DNA of 64,000 bases, taken from assembly GCF_001463745.1 (NCBI RefSeq), contig NZ_BBWJ01000010.1:1-64000 (forward strand). The letters run 5' to 3'. Within the stretch, counting starts at the first letter, position 1. Every line of letters starts with the position of its first letter. The notes beneath the pieces were generated by a model. The model was not told the origin of the DNA, ran no database searches, and was given only the letters and a program-made list of their open reading frames with translations. Made by a program: the position numbers and the translations under genes. Source of the DNA: Aureimonas sp. AU22. Lineage in GTDB: Bacteria; Pseudomonadota; Alphaproteobacteria; Rhizobiales; Rhizobiaceae. Shown here one piece after another: positions 36,104 through 44,471 of this stretch.

Positions 36104-36769
36104 TCAGTAGTCCCGGTCGTAGCGCTCGCCTTCCGGCTCGAAGGGACCGGCGTCCGTTCGCTGCCAGCGCGGCGGGGGCGGACCGTCCTCGAACCGGTCG
36201 CGGCGATCCTCCCAACGCTGGCGCCGATCGTCGCGACGGTCCTCCCAGCGATCCCGGCGGTCCTCGCGCCGCTCGTCCCAGCGGCGGTCGTCGCGGCGAG
36301 CATAGGGCGGCGGCGGCCCGTCGCGCCATTCGCCGCGCGGCGGTCCGCGGTCGAAGATGCGGGGCCCGTAGATGCCGTCCCAGCGCTGGCGGTCGCGGTA
36401 GAACGGCCGGTCGCGGTAGTGGCGGTCCCAGTAGTTACCGAAGGAATAGGTGATCACCGGGGCGCCGAGATAGCGCACCGAGCGCTCGCCGGTGTAGCGC
36501 GTGCCGCCACGCACGAAGGCGAGGTAGTTCGACGACATCCAGCCGCGCTGGCCGTAGAAGTCGACGTCGCACCACGAGCGGTTGGCGAGGCATCCGTAGA
36601 CGCGCACGTCCTCGCCGCCGCGCACGACGTTGACGGGCGGATAGGCGGTGGAAGGACCGGCGCGCAGGTTGACGTTGGTGGTGGCGATCGCGGTCGCGGC
36701 CTGGGCGATGCCCGGCAGCGCGAGAGCGCCGAGGAGAAGGGCGGATCGGAGGAAAGTGAGGCGGGGCAT
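36104..36769 (-). CDS. Exported bacterial SH3-domain protein with charged repetitive tail
   Basis: This 221-aa protein begins with a signal peptide (MPRLTFLRSALLLGALALPGIAQA). An SH3b-type domain covers residues ~27-85 (TTNVNLRAGPSTAYPPVNVVRGGEDVRVYGC in two parts, then WCDVDFYGQRGWMSSNYL), with two cysteines probably forming a disulphide. The rest is low complexity, rich in Arg, Asp, Trp and Pro, with near-repeats of RWDERREDRRDRWEDRRDD. Such proteins often bind cell-wall or other peptides in the periplasm; no specific role can be given. I chose the ATG at 36769 for the signal peptide; 36805 is an alternative. Confidence 0.82.
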   Translation of the reverse strand: MPRLTFLRSALLLGALALPGIAQAATAIATTNVNLRAGPSTAYPPVNVVRGGEDVRVYGCLANRSWCDVDFYGQRGWMSSNYLAFVRGGTRYTGERSVRYLGAPVITYSFGNYWDRHYRDRPFYRDRQRWDGIYGPRIFDRGPPRGEWRDGPPPPYARRDDRRWDERREDRRDRWEDRRDDRRQRWEDRRDRFEDGPPPPRWQRTDAGPFEPEGERYDRDY

Positions 36770-36873
36770 GGCAGCCGTCCGGTGAAAAGGCTTCGATGGA
36801 GACATTCAAGCACGGTCGGAGCGAACGGTTCCCGAACGCCCCGTTCATCCGGCGTTCAGGAACCCGGAGCGGT

Positions 36874-37812
36874 TCAGCGCTTGGCCTCGACGGCGTCCCA
36901 GTAGAGCGCGGCGATGTCGGCGCCGCCGAAGCGCTTCACCTCGCGGATGCCGGTGGGGGACGTCACGTTGATCTCGGTGAGGTAGTCGCCGATCACGTCG
37001 ATCCCGACGAAGAGCTGGCCGCGCTCCTTCAGCGCCGGGCCGATCCGGGCGCAGATCTCGCGCTCGCGCTCGGTGAGTTCGGTCGCCTCGGCGCGCCCGC
37101 CGACATGCATGTTGGAGCGCGCGTCCGTTTCGGAAGGAACGCGGTTGATCGCGCCCACCGGCTCGCCGTCGATCAGGATCACGCGCTTGTCGCCCTTGCG
37201 CACGTCCTTCAGGTAGCGCTGCACGATGAAGGGCTCGCGGAACAGGAGCGCGAAGGTCTCCATGAAGGAGGACAGGTTGCGGTCCTCCTTCGTCAGGTGG
37301 AAGACGCCCGCGCCGCCGTTGCCGTAGAGCGGTTTCATCACGATCTCGCCGAACTCCGCGCGGAAGGCGGCGACCTCCTGGGGGTCCTTGGTGATGATCG
37401 TCTCCGGCATCAGGTCGGCGAACTCGGTGACGAAGATCTTCTCCGGCATGTTGCGCACCCAGGCCGGGTCGTTGACCACCAGGGTCTTGGGGTGGATGCG
37501 CTCCAGGATGTGGGTCGAGGTGATGTAGTTCATGTCGAAGGGCGGGTCCTGGCGCAGGAGCACCACGTCCATGTCCGACAGGTCGACCTTCTCCTGGGGC
37601 CCCAGCACGAAGTGCCGGCCCTGTTCCTCCACGAGGTTCAGCGTCTCGACGCGCGCCGTCGCGCGCCCGTCGCGGAGCGACAGGCGGTCGGGCGTGTAGT
37701 GGAAGAGCTGGTGCCCCCGGCGCTCGGCCTCCAGGCACAGGGCGAAGGTCGAATCGCCCTTGATGGTGATTCCCGACACATGGTCCATCTGGACCGCGAC
37801 CTTGAGCGACAT
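36874..37812 (-). CDS. gshB: Glutathione synthetase
   Basis: GshB (312 aa) is the ATP-grasp ligase joining gamma-glutamylcysteine to glycine. Family blocks: [55 protein letters not shown], and [21 protein letters not shown]-type residues near the C-terminus (here [11 protein letters not shown]). Length is normal. In many Hyphomicrobiales gshB follows yraN directly; here the adenosine kinase, repeat, comM and SH3 genes lie between and gshB is on the opposite strand. Confidence 0.95.
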   Translation of the reverse strand: MSLKVAVQMDHVSGITIKGDSTFALCLEAERRGHQLFHYTPDRLSLRDGRATARVETLNLVEEQGRHFVLGPQEKVDLSDMDVVLLRQDPPFDMNYITSTHILERIHPKTLVVNDPAWVRNMPEKIFVTEFADLMPETIITKDPQEVAAFRAEFGEIVMKPLYGNGGAGVFHLTKEDRNLSSFMETFALLFREPFIVQRYLKDVRKGDKRVILIDGEPVGAINRVPSETDARSNMHVGGRAEATELTEREREICARIGPALKERGQLFVGIDVIGDYLTEINVTSPTGIREVKRFGGADIAALYWDAVEAKR

Positions 37813-37951
37813 GGGGCTTCCTCGGCTGGAAAGGGCGTCTTCAGCGGCGAGGTAGCGGGGAACGGGGACCAAGTCCACTTGGAGAGCCCATTGCTGGTGC
37901 GCCGCGCCTGTCCCATCTCAAGCGGCGAGACCCACGAGGAGCCTCCCCAAG

Positions 37952-38740
37952 ATGATCCTGGCCTCGGCCGCCCGCGCCCTGCGCGATGTCTTCTCCCCGC
38001 CCTTCCGGGCCGCGCTCTGGAAGTCGCTCGGTCTCACCGCCGTCGTCCTGATCGCGCTGTGGTTCGCGGTGCGCTGGCTCTTCGAGGTCGTGGCGATCCC
38101 GTTCTTCTCGCGCTTCACGCCGGACATGCCGGCCTGGGTCGACAATGCCGGAACCTTCGCGGGCTGGGCGGCGGGCATTGCGCTCGCCTTCCTCCTCGCC
38201 TTCCTGATCGCGCCCGTCTCGGCGGTGATCGCCGGGCTCTTCCTCGACGACGTGGCCGAGGTCGTGGAGCGGGACGACTATCCCGGTCAGGCAGTCGGCC
38301 GCGCCCTGCCGCTCGGCCGCTCGATCGTGCTGTCGGCGAAGTTCTTCGGCGTGGTGATCCTCGGCAACCTCCTCGCTTTCGCATTGCTTCTGGTGCCGGT
38401 GGTCAATTTCGGCGCCTTCTTCGTGATCAACGGCTATCTCCTCGGCCGCGAATATTTCGAGTTCGCGGCGCTGCGCTACCGCTCGGAGGAAGACGTGCGG
38501 GCCCTCAGGAGCCGATATGGTGGAACGGTCTTCGCCGCCGGCCTCCTGCTCGCCGCCTTCCTCGCGATCCCGATCCTCAACCTCCTGACGCCGCTCTTTG
38601 CCGCCGCCCTGATGGTGCACCTCCACCAACGCGTGTCGCAGCGCGAGGGCGGGCTGCCGATCGCGTCGACAACACCGGAGTCGATCGAGGGCGTCCCGGT
38701 TCAGCCGCCCGGTCGCTTCGCCCCCGGCGGCAGGGGCTGA
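37952..38740 (+). CDS. EI24/CysZ-like membrane protein
   Basis: This 262-aa integral membrane protein has about four long hydrophobic helices. The pattern of SAARALRDVFSPPFRAALWKSLGLT, AGIALAFLLAFLIAPVSAVIAGLFLDDVAE, and LLVPVVNFGAFFVINGYLLGREYFE matches the EI24 family that includes CysZ, associated in E. coli with sulfate uptake. A sulfate role is not shown for this branch. Its last 40 bases overlap the 3' end of nth on the other strand, so the two genes are transcribed into each other. Confidence 0.82.
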   Translation: MILASAARALRDVFSPPFRAALWKSLGLTAVVLIALWFAVRWLFEVVAIPFFSRFTPDMPAWVDNAGTFAGWAAGIALAFLLAFLIAPVSAVIAGLFLDDVAEVVERDDYPGQAVGRALPLGRSIVLSAKFFGVVILGNLLAFALLLVPVVNFGAFFVINGYLLGREYFEFAALRYRSEEDVRALRSRYGGTVFAAGLLLAAFLAIPILNLLTPLFAAALMVHLHQRVSQREGGLPIASTTPESIEGVPVQPPGRFAPGGRG

Positions 38741-39528
38741 GGCCCCGGCGGCGCGTCCGGCAGGGCGACGAGGGGCGCGGCCGTGTCGCACCACTTCTCG
38801 TTGGCCTTGCAGAGGTCCGCGATGATGCAGACGGCGCAGTCGGGCTTGCGCGCCTTGCACACGAAGCGCCCGTGCAGGATCAGCCAGTGGTGGGCATGGC
38901 GCAGGAACCCCTCCGGAATGATCTTCAGGAAGCCCTCTTCGACAGCCTCCGGCGTCTTGCCGGGCGCGATCTTGATGCGGTTGCCGATGCGCAGGATGTG
39001 CGTGTCGACCGCCAGCGTCTCCTGCCCGAACGCCGTGTTCATGATGACGTTGGCGGTCTTGCGCCCGACGCCGGGCAACGCTTCCAGCGCCGCCCGCTCG
39101 CGCGGCACCTCGCCGCCGTGCTGGTCACGCAGCATTTCCGACAGGCGCTGAACGTTCTTCGCCTTGGTGCGGAAGAAGCCCACCGTCTTGATCGCCTCGC
39201 GGATGGCGTCCTCGCCGAGAGCCGCCATCGCCTCCGGCGTCGAGGCGCGGGCGAAGAGATCGCGCGTCGCCCGGTTGACGCCGGCATCCGTCATCTGCGC
39301 CGACAGCACCACGGCGACGAGCAGCGTGAACGTGTTGCGGTGTTCGAGCTCCGAGGTCGGATGCGCGCGCTGGACGGCGAAGCGGCGAAAGATTTCCGCG
39401 ACCTCTTCGGCCGAGTAGGGGATCTTCGGAGCCCTGGCCTTCGCTTTGGCACGGACGGCCTTCGCGACCGGCTCGGCCTTTTCGGCCGATCGCGTCGCGC
39501 GCTTGGTCGCAGGCGCTTTTTCCGCCAT
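38701..39528 (-). CDS. nth: Endonuclease III (DNA glycosylase/AP lyase)
   Basis: This 275-aa base-excision repair enzyme acts on oxidised pyrimidines. After a Lys/Ala-rich N-terminal extension of ~35 residues the core shows LEALPGVGRKTANVIMNTAF (helix-hairpin-helix with catalytic Lys), TLAVDTHILRIGNRI (catalytic Asp) and the 4Fe-4S ligands in VCKARKPDCAVCIIADLC (C-x6-C-x2-C-x5-C). The ATG at 39528 (MAEKAPATKRA) was chosen. It converges with the EI24 gene with a 40-bp overlap. Confidence 0.95.
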   Translation of the reverse strand: MAEKAPATKRATRSAEKAEPVAKAVRAKAKARAPKIPYSAEEVAEIFRRFAVQRAHPTSELEHRNTFTLLVAVVLSAQMTDAGVNRATRDLFARASTPEAMAALGEDAIREAIKTVGFFRTKAKNVQRLSEMLRDQHGGEVPRERAALEALPGVGRKTANVIMNTAFGQETLAVDTHILRIGNRIKIAPGKTPEAVEEGFLKIIPEGFLRHAHHWLILHGRFVCKARKPDCAVCIIADLCKANEKWCDTAAPLVALPDAPPGPQPLPPGAKRPGG

Positions 39529-39610
39529 GGTTCTCACCCTATGATCCGCCGGCAAGGCCGATGAGCCGGCCTTTCATTGGAACGGATCCAGCCTGCGAGG
39601 CAAGACGCGG

Positions 39611-40090
39611 ATGACAGACGGCTCCGATCGCACCGTCTTCCATGCCCTTCTCACCCCCTACCGGTCGCTGGGGAAGCGGGGCTTCAACATCACGATGGCC
39701 CTGTTCGGGGGCTTGAGCCTCCTGTCCGGCGCGGTCTTCGTCTCGCACGGGGCGTGGCCGGTGGTCGGCTTCTTCGGGCTCGACGTCCTTCTTCTCTGGG
39801 TAGCGCTGAAAGCGAGCTTCCGCTCGGCGCGGGCGTCCGAGGAGGTCCGCGTCTCGCGCACCGAGCTCACCATCCGCAAGACCTCGGCGCGCGGCGCGGT
39901 CCGTGAGGCCCGCTACAACCCGTTCTGGACGCGCTTTCTGGTGCGCCGGCACGAGCTTGCCGGCGTCACCCACATGGCGGTCTCGGGCGAAGGGCGGCAG
40001 ACCGAGATCGGCGCCTTCCTCAACCCGGAGGACCGCGAGAGCTTCGCCGTGGCCTTCGGCCGGGCGCTCAACGAGGCCAAGCGCGGCTGA
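39611..40090 (+). CDS. DUF2244 domain membrane protein
   Basis: This 159-aa protein has two adjacent membrane helices near residues 25-70 (FNITMALFGGLSLLSGAVFV; GFFGLDVLLLWVAL), followed by a soluble C-terminal part with YNPFWTRFLVRRH and TEIGAFLNPEDRESFA. This matches DUF2244, common in alphaproteobacteria and of unknown function, often encoded near nth or heme-copper oxidase genes. It is divergent from nth and precedes the ada-like gene by ~80 bp. Confidence 0.85.
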   Translation: MTDGSDRTVFHALLTPYRSLGKRGFNITMALFGGLSLLSGAVFVSHGAWPVVGFFGLDVLLLWVALKASFRSARASEEVRVSRTELTIRKTSARGAVREARYNPFWTRFLVRRHELAGVTHMAVSGEGRQTEIGAFLNPEDRESFAVAFGRALNEAKRG

Positions 40091-40171
40091 CGCCGACGCG
40101 AGGGAAAACGGGTGGTTTCGAGGCGCAGCGCGGTCCAAATTCGGCCGGACGATCTTTCACGGAGCGATCCG

Positions 40172-41092
40172 ATGACGCGACACGCCCCCTCCCCCGTCGA
40201 GGCCGAAGCGCTGGCCCCGGTGTCCCGCGGCCTGACCGAGCTACCGCCCCCGTCCGACTATCCGCTCGTGCGCGCGGCGATCGAGTTCATCTCGACCGAA
40301 TATCGCAGCCAGCCCTCGCTCGACGCGGTGGCGGAAGCCTGCGGCGTCACCGCCCAGCGCCTCGAATCGGCCTGCCGTCGCTGGGCGGGGCTCAGCCCCA
40401 AGGCCTTCCTCCAGGCCGTGACCATCGACCACGCGCGCCGGCTCCTGGGAGATGGCCTGCCGCTCCTCGACACCGCGCTCGAGGTCGGTCTCTCCGGTCC
40501 CTCGCGCCTCCACGACCTCTTCGTCAAGCACGAGGCGATGAGCCCCGGCCTGCACAAGGCGCGGGGTGAGGGTCTCGCCCTCACCTATGGTTTCGCCGAC
40601 ACGCCCTTCGGCCGGGCCCTCGCCATCTGGACCGAACAGGGGCTCGCCGGCCTCGCCTTCTCCGACGAGGACCGGGGCGGCGACGCCCATGCCCTGTCCG
40701 ACATGCTGGGCCGCTGGCCGCGCGCGGCGGCAATGCGTAGCGACGAGGGGGCGGCGCGTCGTCTCTCCCGCATCTTCCGTCCGGCGGAATGGGGCGCGGC
40801 GGCTCCCCTGCGTGTCGTTCTGATCGGCACCGACTTCGAGGTCCGCGTCTGGGAGCGGCTGCTCGCGATCCCCTTCGGCGGGGCGCACACCTATTCCGGC
40901 ATCGCCGCGGAAATGGGCTGCCCGAAGGCTTCGCGCGCGGTGGGAGCGGCGGTCGGGCGCAACCCCATCTCCTTCGTGGTGCCCTGCCACCGCGTCGTCG
41001 GCAAGTCGGGCGCGCTCACCGGCTACCACTGGGGCCTGGCGCGCAAGCGCGCCATGCTCGGCTGGGAGTTCGCGATGCGGGGCCCGGGCTGA
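40172..41092 (+). CDS. Ada-like protein: AraC-type HTH fused to O6-methylguanine-DNA methyltransferase
   Basis: This 306-aa protein has an AraC-type helix-turn-helix region (residues ~30-130; SLDAVAEACGVTAQRLESACRRW, LLDTALEVGLSGPSRLHDLF, split by a linker) and a C-terminal suicide methyltransferase domain with the acceptor cysteine in FVVPCHRVVGKSGALTGY. The N-terminal Ada zinc/phosphotriester domain with its four cysteines is absent, so it cannot be switched on the way E. coli Ada is. It may regulate its own locus or act only as a repair enzyme. I chose the ATG at 40172. Confidence 0.9.
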   Translation: MTRHAPSPVEAEALAPVSRGLTELPPPSDYPLVRAAIEFISTEYRSQPSLDAVAEACGVTAQRLESACRRWAGLSPKAFLQAVTIDHARRLLGDGLPLLDTALEVGLSGPSRLHDLFVKHEAMSPGLHKARGEGLALTYGFADTPFGRALAIWTEQGLAGLAFSDEDRGGDAHALSDMLGRWPRAAAMRSDEGAARRLSRIFRPAEWGAAAPLRVVLIGTDFEVRVWERLLAIPFGGAHTYSGIAAEMGCPKASRAVGAAVGRNPISFVVPCHRVVGKSGALTGYHWGLARKRAMLGWEFAMRGPG

Positions 41093-41158
41093 TCGCCGCA
41101 CGGGGGAACCCGTTGGCCGGCAAACCGTCTTGCCCCCGCAGCGGATCGGGAGGGCGGA

Positions 41159-41878
41159 ATGGACGCACGACGCGAGGAAACGGTGGATCGAGGCGCCCTC
41201 AGCGCGCCCGAGCGCGAGGAGGCCTTCCGGCGCCTCAGCACCCACATGCCCGGCCGCACGCCGGACGCCAAGGGTCCCAAGGACCAGCCCGATCCGTTCC
41301 GCTCCGTGGTGTCCTGCCTCCTGTCCGCCCAGAGCCGCGACGTCAACACCGCCGCCGCGGTCCGGGCGCTTTTCGCACTGGCGACGACGCCGGACGAGAT
41401 GCTGAAGCTCTCGGACGACGAGATCGCGCGAGCGATCAAGCCCTGCGGCCTCTACAACATGAAGGCGAAAAGCATCCGCCGCCTCTGCGCGGCGCTGATC
41501 GACGAGCACGGCCGCGTGGTGCCGCAGACGCGCGAGGGGCTGATGAGCCTGCCCGGCATCGGGCGCAAATGCGCCGACATCGTCATGAGCTTCACCTTCG
41601 ACGAGGACGTGATCGCCGTCGACACCCATGTCTTCCGCGTCTGCAACCGCTTGGGGCTGACGGACGAGCGCACCGCCGACAAGACGGCGGCGGCGCTGGA
41701 GCGCGACGTCCCCGACTGGGCGCGGCGCGACGGCCATTTCTGGCTGCTCCAGTTCGGCAAGAGCATCTGCCTGTCGCGCCGCCCGCGCTGCGAGACCTGT
41801 TTCCTCAACGACCTTTGCCGCTGGTTCGCCGCGACGCGCGACGCGCCCCCTGTCACGTCTGAATATCAGGACACCTAG
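41159..41878 (+). CDS. Second endonuclease III-type HhH-GPD DNA glycosylase
   Basis: This 239-aa nth paralogue has VVSCLLSAQSRDVNTAAAVRALF, the hairpin LMSLPGIGRKCADIVMSF with the catalytic lysine, DVIAVDTHVFRVCNRL with the catalytic aspartate, and a full 4Fe-4S site ICLSRRPRCETCFLNDLC. It differs from the nth at 38701 in lacking the Lys/Ala-rich extension and in KCADI for KTANV. It follows the ada-like gene by 66 bp, suggesting a small DNA-repair unit. The TAG stop (41876-41878) coincides with the edge of an insertion-sequence remnant, so the true C-terminus may have been altered. Confidence 0.88.
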   Translation: MDARREETVDRGALSAPEREEAFRRLSTHMPGRTPDAKGPKDQPDPFRSVVSCLLSAQSRDVNTAAAVRALFALATTPDEMLKLSDDEIARAIKPCGLYNMKAKSIRRLCAALIDEHGRVVPQTREGLMSLPGIGRKCADIVMSFTFDEDVIAVDTHVFRVCNRLGLTDERTADKTAAALERDVPDWARRDGHFWLLQFGKSICLSRRPRCETCFLNDLCRWFAATRDAPPVTSEYQDT

Positions 41879-42258
41879 GGCCAGGACTCATAGCTCAGAG
41901 CCAAGATAGAACATGGCGGCGAGCGTGATGGCGGAGAAGAAGAGCGTTGGGCATCGGTCGTGGCGTGTTGCGACGCGGCGCCAGTCCTTCAGCGGCCCGA
42001 ACATGAGCTCGATGCGGTTGCGACTTCGCGGGCCCATAGTCCCGTGGTGCGTCGCGCCAGCGCAGACCGTTGCGGTTGCCGAAGATGATGCCGCTGAGAA
42101 CCCGCTGGTCGTCGACACGTGGCCTGCCGTGGCTCTTGGGAGAGAACGGACGAAGCCGCTCCATCTGCTCGTCCGTCAGCCAGTACAGGTCGCTCATATC
42201 CAGTCCTCCCGCAGAGCCTGATTCAGACGGCACTCCTCGAATCAATGGGTCCCGACCC
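41878..42258 (-). mobile_element. IS5-family insertion sequence remnant with internally deleted transposase
   Basis: The minus strand encodes the start of an IS5-type transposase from an ATG at 42197 (MSDLYWLTDEQMERLRPFSP, then GRPRVDDQRVLSGIIFGNRN and RWRDAPRDYGP). It then jumps, in another frame, to the family's C-terminus (RNRIELMFGPLKDWRRVATR ... AMFYL, to 41888). The central ~150 residues with two of the three DDE residues are gone, so it is inactive. Imperfect terminal inverted repeats are visible: GGGCCAGGACTCAT at 41878-41891 and ATGGGTCCCGACCC at 42245-42258 (11 of 14 match when inverted). No target duplication was recognised. Confidence 0.85.
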
Positions 42259-42430
42259 CAGGGGCTCAGCCTCCATACTTGTAAGTCGATTGGCGCTGAC
42301 GGAACAGAGAACGGTAGCGGTCGATCGCTTCCGTGCCTGCCCCGATCGGGAGACCCCAGAGCTTGGGCGGACTGTATGGACGTCATGGGACGAATTCCCT
42401 CGTAGAGCAGCCGGTCCGCATGCCGGTTCT

Positions 42431-43138
42431 TTACCCATCCTGCCCGTCGAACATGCGTCTGCGGGCATTGCGGATATGGGTCGACATCGCTTCGGCTGCC
42501 TTGATCGCGTCCCGATGCTCGATCGCTTCCACGATCGCGTCGTGTTCGGACTGGACGATCTGCGAACGCATGGCCGGCTTCAAAAGCGAGAGGTTGCGGG
42601 CCAACTGCATGCCGACCTTGATATTGGCTTCCAGCGAGGTCTGGACCGACACGTAGTAGGGATTGCGCGTGGCCTGGGCGACGGCGCGATGGAAATGCGC
42701 ATCGGCTTCGACGGCCAATTCGCCTCCCGATAGCGCACGGCCCATCTCGGCATGGGCGGATTGCAAATCGGCGAGTTCATCGTCGCGCCAGGCGGTTGCC
42801 GCCAAGGCTGCGGAGGCGGCTTCGAAACCGATGCGGAAATCGTAGCAACGCTGGATGTCGCTGACCGAGCCGATTTCGACGAAGCGCAGCACATCGGCGT
42901 CCGGCTTGCGCCTCACGAAGCTGCCCGACCCTTGCCGAGACTGCACGAGCCCATCGTCCCGCAGCCGAGCCAACGCCTCGCGGACCACGGGTCGCGAGGC
43001 GCTGAAGCGCCGGCCGAGTTCGAGTTCGCTCGGCAGGCGGGCATTCTCGGCATACTCGCCGGAGGCGATCAACGAGAAGATCCCGTCGTAGACATAGTCG
43101 CCGAGCTTGCGGTCGGCGGCGGGTCGATCCCTCTGCAT
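42431..43138 (-). CDS. GntR family (FCD-type) transcriptional regulator
   Basis: This 235-aa regulator has an N-terminal winged HTH (DYVYDGIFSLIASGEYAENARLPSE, then RRFSASRPVVREALARLRDDGLVQSRQGSGSFV) and a C-terminal all-helical FCD ligand domain with metal-binding histidines (DAHFHRAVAQATRN; EHDAIVEAIEHRD). FCD regulators bind organic acids or sugar acids. The gene lies downstream of, and in the same direction as, the DHDPS-like gene, and is close to the tripartite transporter. It therefore probably controls that locus by binding sites such as TTGTAAGACAA at 44426. I chose the ATG at 43138. Confidence 0.9.
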   Translation of the reverse strand: MQRDRPAADRKLGDYVYDGIFSLIASGEYAENARLPSELELGRRFSASRPVVREALARLRDDGLVQSRQGSGSFVRRKPDADVLRFVEIGSVSDIQRCYDFRIGFEAASAALAATAWRDDELADLQSAHAEMGRALSGGELAVEADAHFHRAVAQATRNPYYVSVQTSLEANIKVGMQLARNLSLLKPAMRSQIVQSEHDAIVEAIEHRDAIKAAEAMSTHIRNARRRMFDGQDG

Positions 43139-43292
43139 GCTGGACACCGCCCCTACGGCACGAGCCGATCGCCGGCCCGATCGATGATCTGCCTGTCTAC
43201 ATAGCTGCCAGGACGGCGCAGAAAAAGCGCCGGGCGCTCGATTCAATTCTTCCGGAAAGGAAGGGAACCGAAGCGCCCGCCGGAGCCAGCCC

Positions 43293-44246
43293 TCACTCCG
43301 CAGCGGCGGCCGATCGCGTGCCGGCCTCGCGCGCCGCCATTTCCGCCGCGAGGAGCTCGCGCGCGGCCGTCTCGATACGCGGCCAAAGGTGCTCTTCGGC
43401 CGGGGTCAGCATCGGCAGGGCCGGCCCCATGTCGGCGATGCCGGCAAGGCCGATCGCGGAGTGGAGAACGCGAATCGGATCGCCCTCCTCCCGCAGCGCC
43501 TCCAGCGGCGCGAAGATCGCGAGCAGGCGTTCGGCCTCGGCAAGATTCTCCGTCTTCAGCGCCCGCAGGAAGGCCTGCGACAGGGTCGGAGCGATGCACA
43601 CGCAGCCGGCGGTGAAGCCGGCAAGCTTCTGGTGGCGCAGGTGCGGCAGCGCCGGCGGCTCGCCGAAGCCGCTGACGATGCGCTCCCGGCCGATGGCGCC
43701 GATCAGTTCATCGAGAACCGGATCGACGGCGGGATCGACGCGCGGGATCGCGTATTTCACCGAGAACAGGCTGCCGTCGGCAACCAGCGTCGCGACCGTC
43801 CGCGCTGACACGTAATCGTCCGACTTGATGTAGAGGATCGCTTGCATGCCGGCGGCCTGCGCGAAGTCGCGCACGGCGCGCGAAAGGCCGGCCTCGGTGC
43901 GCGGACCGGCGAAGGGCAGAAACATCGCCGCGGGATAGCGGCGCTTGGCCAGGAGCGCGGCTTGGTCGCGCAGCTTGCCGCCATCCGGTCCGACCGACGG
44001 GATCACCCATGTGTCACCTGCCGCACGGGCCTCGATCGCATCCATCCACTCACCGTAGACGGATACCGGCCAGTTCTGGACGTTGGCGTTCCCGCCATAG
44101 AGCAGGGTCGATACGCCGCCCGCCTCGATATGCCGGATCAATCGGCCGTTGGCCTCCTCCGCGATGGCCAGATCCGGCGTCGCCGCAAAGGGCGGGACGG
44201 CGATGACGGACCGGGCCAGATCGTCGAGCGAGAGGATCGTCTTCAT
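43293..44246 (-). CDS. Dihydrodipicolinate synthase-family aldolase/lyase
   Basis: This 317-aa DapA-superfamily TIM-barrel protein shows VIAVPPFAATPDLAIAEEAN at the N-terminus, the STLLYGGNANVQNW loop in place of the canonical GTTGE, and a lysine in FSVKYAIPRVDP at the expected Schiff-base position. The family cleaves or condenses pyruvate-containing substrates; departures at the GTTGE loop argue against true DapA. The gene is divergent from the tripartite transporter and shares its operator region, so the substrate is probably the organic or sugar acid imported there. The specific reaction is not identified. Confidence 0.8.
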   Translation of the reverse strand: MKTILSLDDLARSVIAVPPFAATPDLAIAEEANGRLIRHIEAGGVSTLLYGGNANVQNWPVSVYGEWMDAIEARAAGDTWVIPSVGPDGGKLRDQAALLAKRRYPAAMFLPFAGPRTEAGLSRAVRDFAQAAGMQAILYIKSDDYVSARTVATLVADGSLFSVKYAIPRVDPAVDPVLDELIGAIGRERIVSGFGEPPALPHLRHQKLAGFTAGCVCIAPTLSQAFLRALKTENLAEAERLLAIFAPLEALREEGDPIRVLHSAIGLAGIADMGPALPMLTPAEEHLWPRIETAARELLAAEMAAREAGTRSAAAAE

Positions 44247-44299
44247 GGGAGCTCCTGGGGATCGATGTGGCCCGCTTCTAATCGACGTGACATATTTTT

Positions 44300-44317
44300 A
44301 CAAGTTGCGAGTCTTGT
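44300..44317. promoter_or_regulatory. Inverted repeat upstream of the DHDPS-like gene, possible GntR site
   Basis: ACAAG (44300-44304) and CTTGT (44313-44317) form an inverted repeat with an eight-base spacer, 54-71 bp upstream of the DHDPS-like ATG. The half-sites match those of the site at 44426. Assignment to the GntR protein is inferred. Confidence 0.4.
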
Positions 44318-44425
44318 GAACGATCTGAGACCAGTTGACGGGGACATGATCTCGGCAGAATTTCTAGAGAGCCGGTATCCCAATGAGGATGATGAGTGCC
44401 TCTTGCATGTCTGCCAACTCCATGC

Positions 44426-44436
44426 TTGTAAGACAA
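44426..44436. promoter_or_regulatory. Palindromic TTGT-N3-ACAA site, likely GntR operator
   Basis: TTGTAAGACAA is a perfect palindrome around a three-base centre, 35 bp before the solute-binding protein ATG. FCD-type GntR regulators recognise short palindromes of this kind. It lies in the 225-bp divergent gap between the DHDPS-like and transporter genes. Confidence 0.5.
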
Positions 44437-44471
44437 CTATGGCGGCAAGGAGAGCCGCGTTGGGAGGTTCC

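Noticed and set aside
42259-42430. A gene between the insertion-sequence remnant and gntR
   Set aside because: Short frames exist on both strands but lack ribosome sites and family features; the stretch is treated as intergenic, perhaps old insertion debris.
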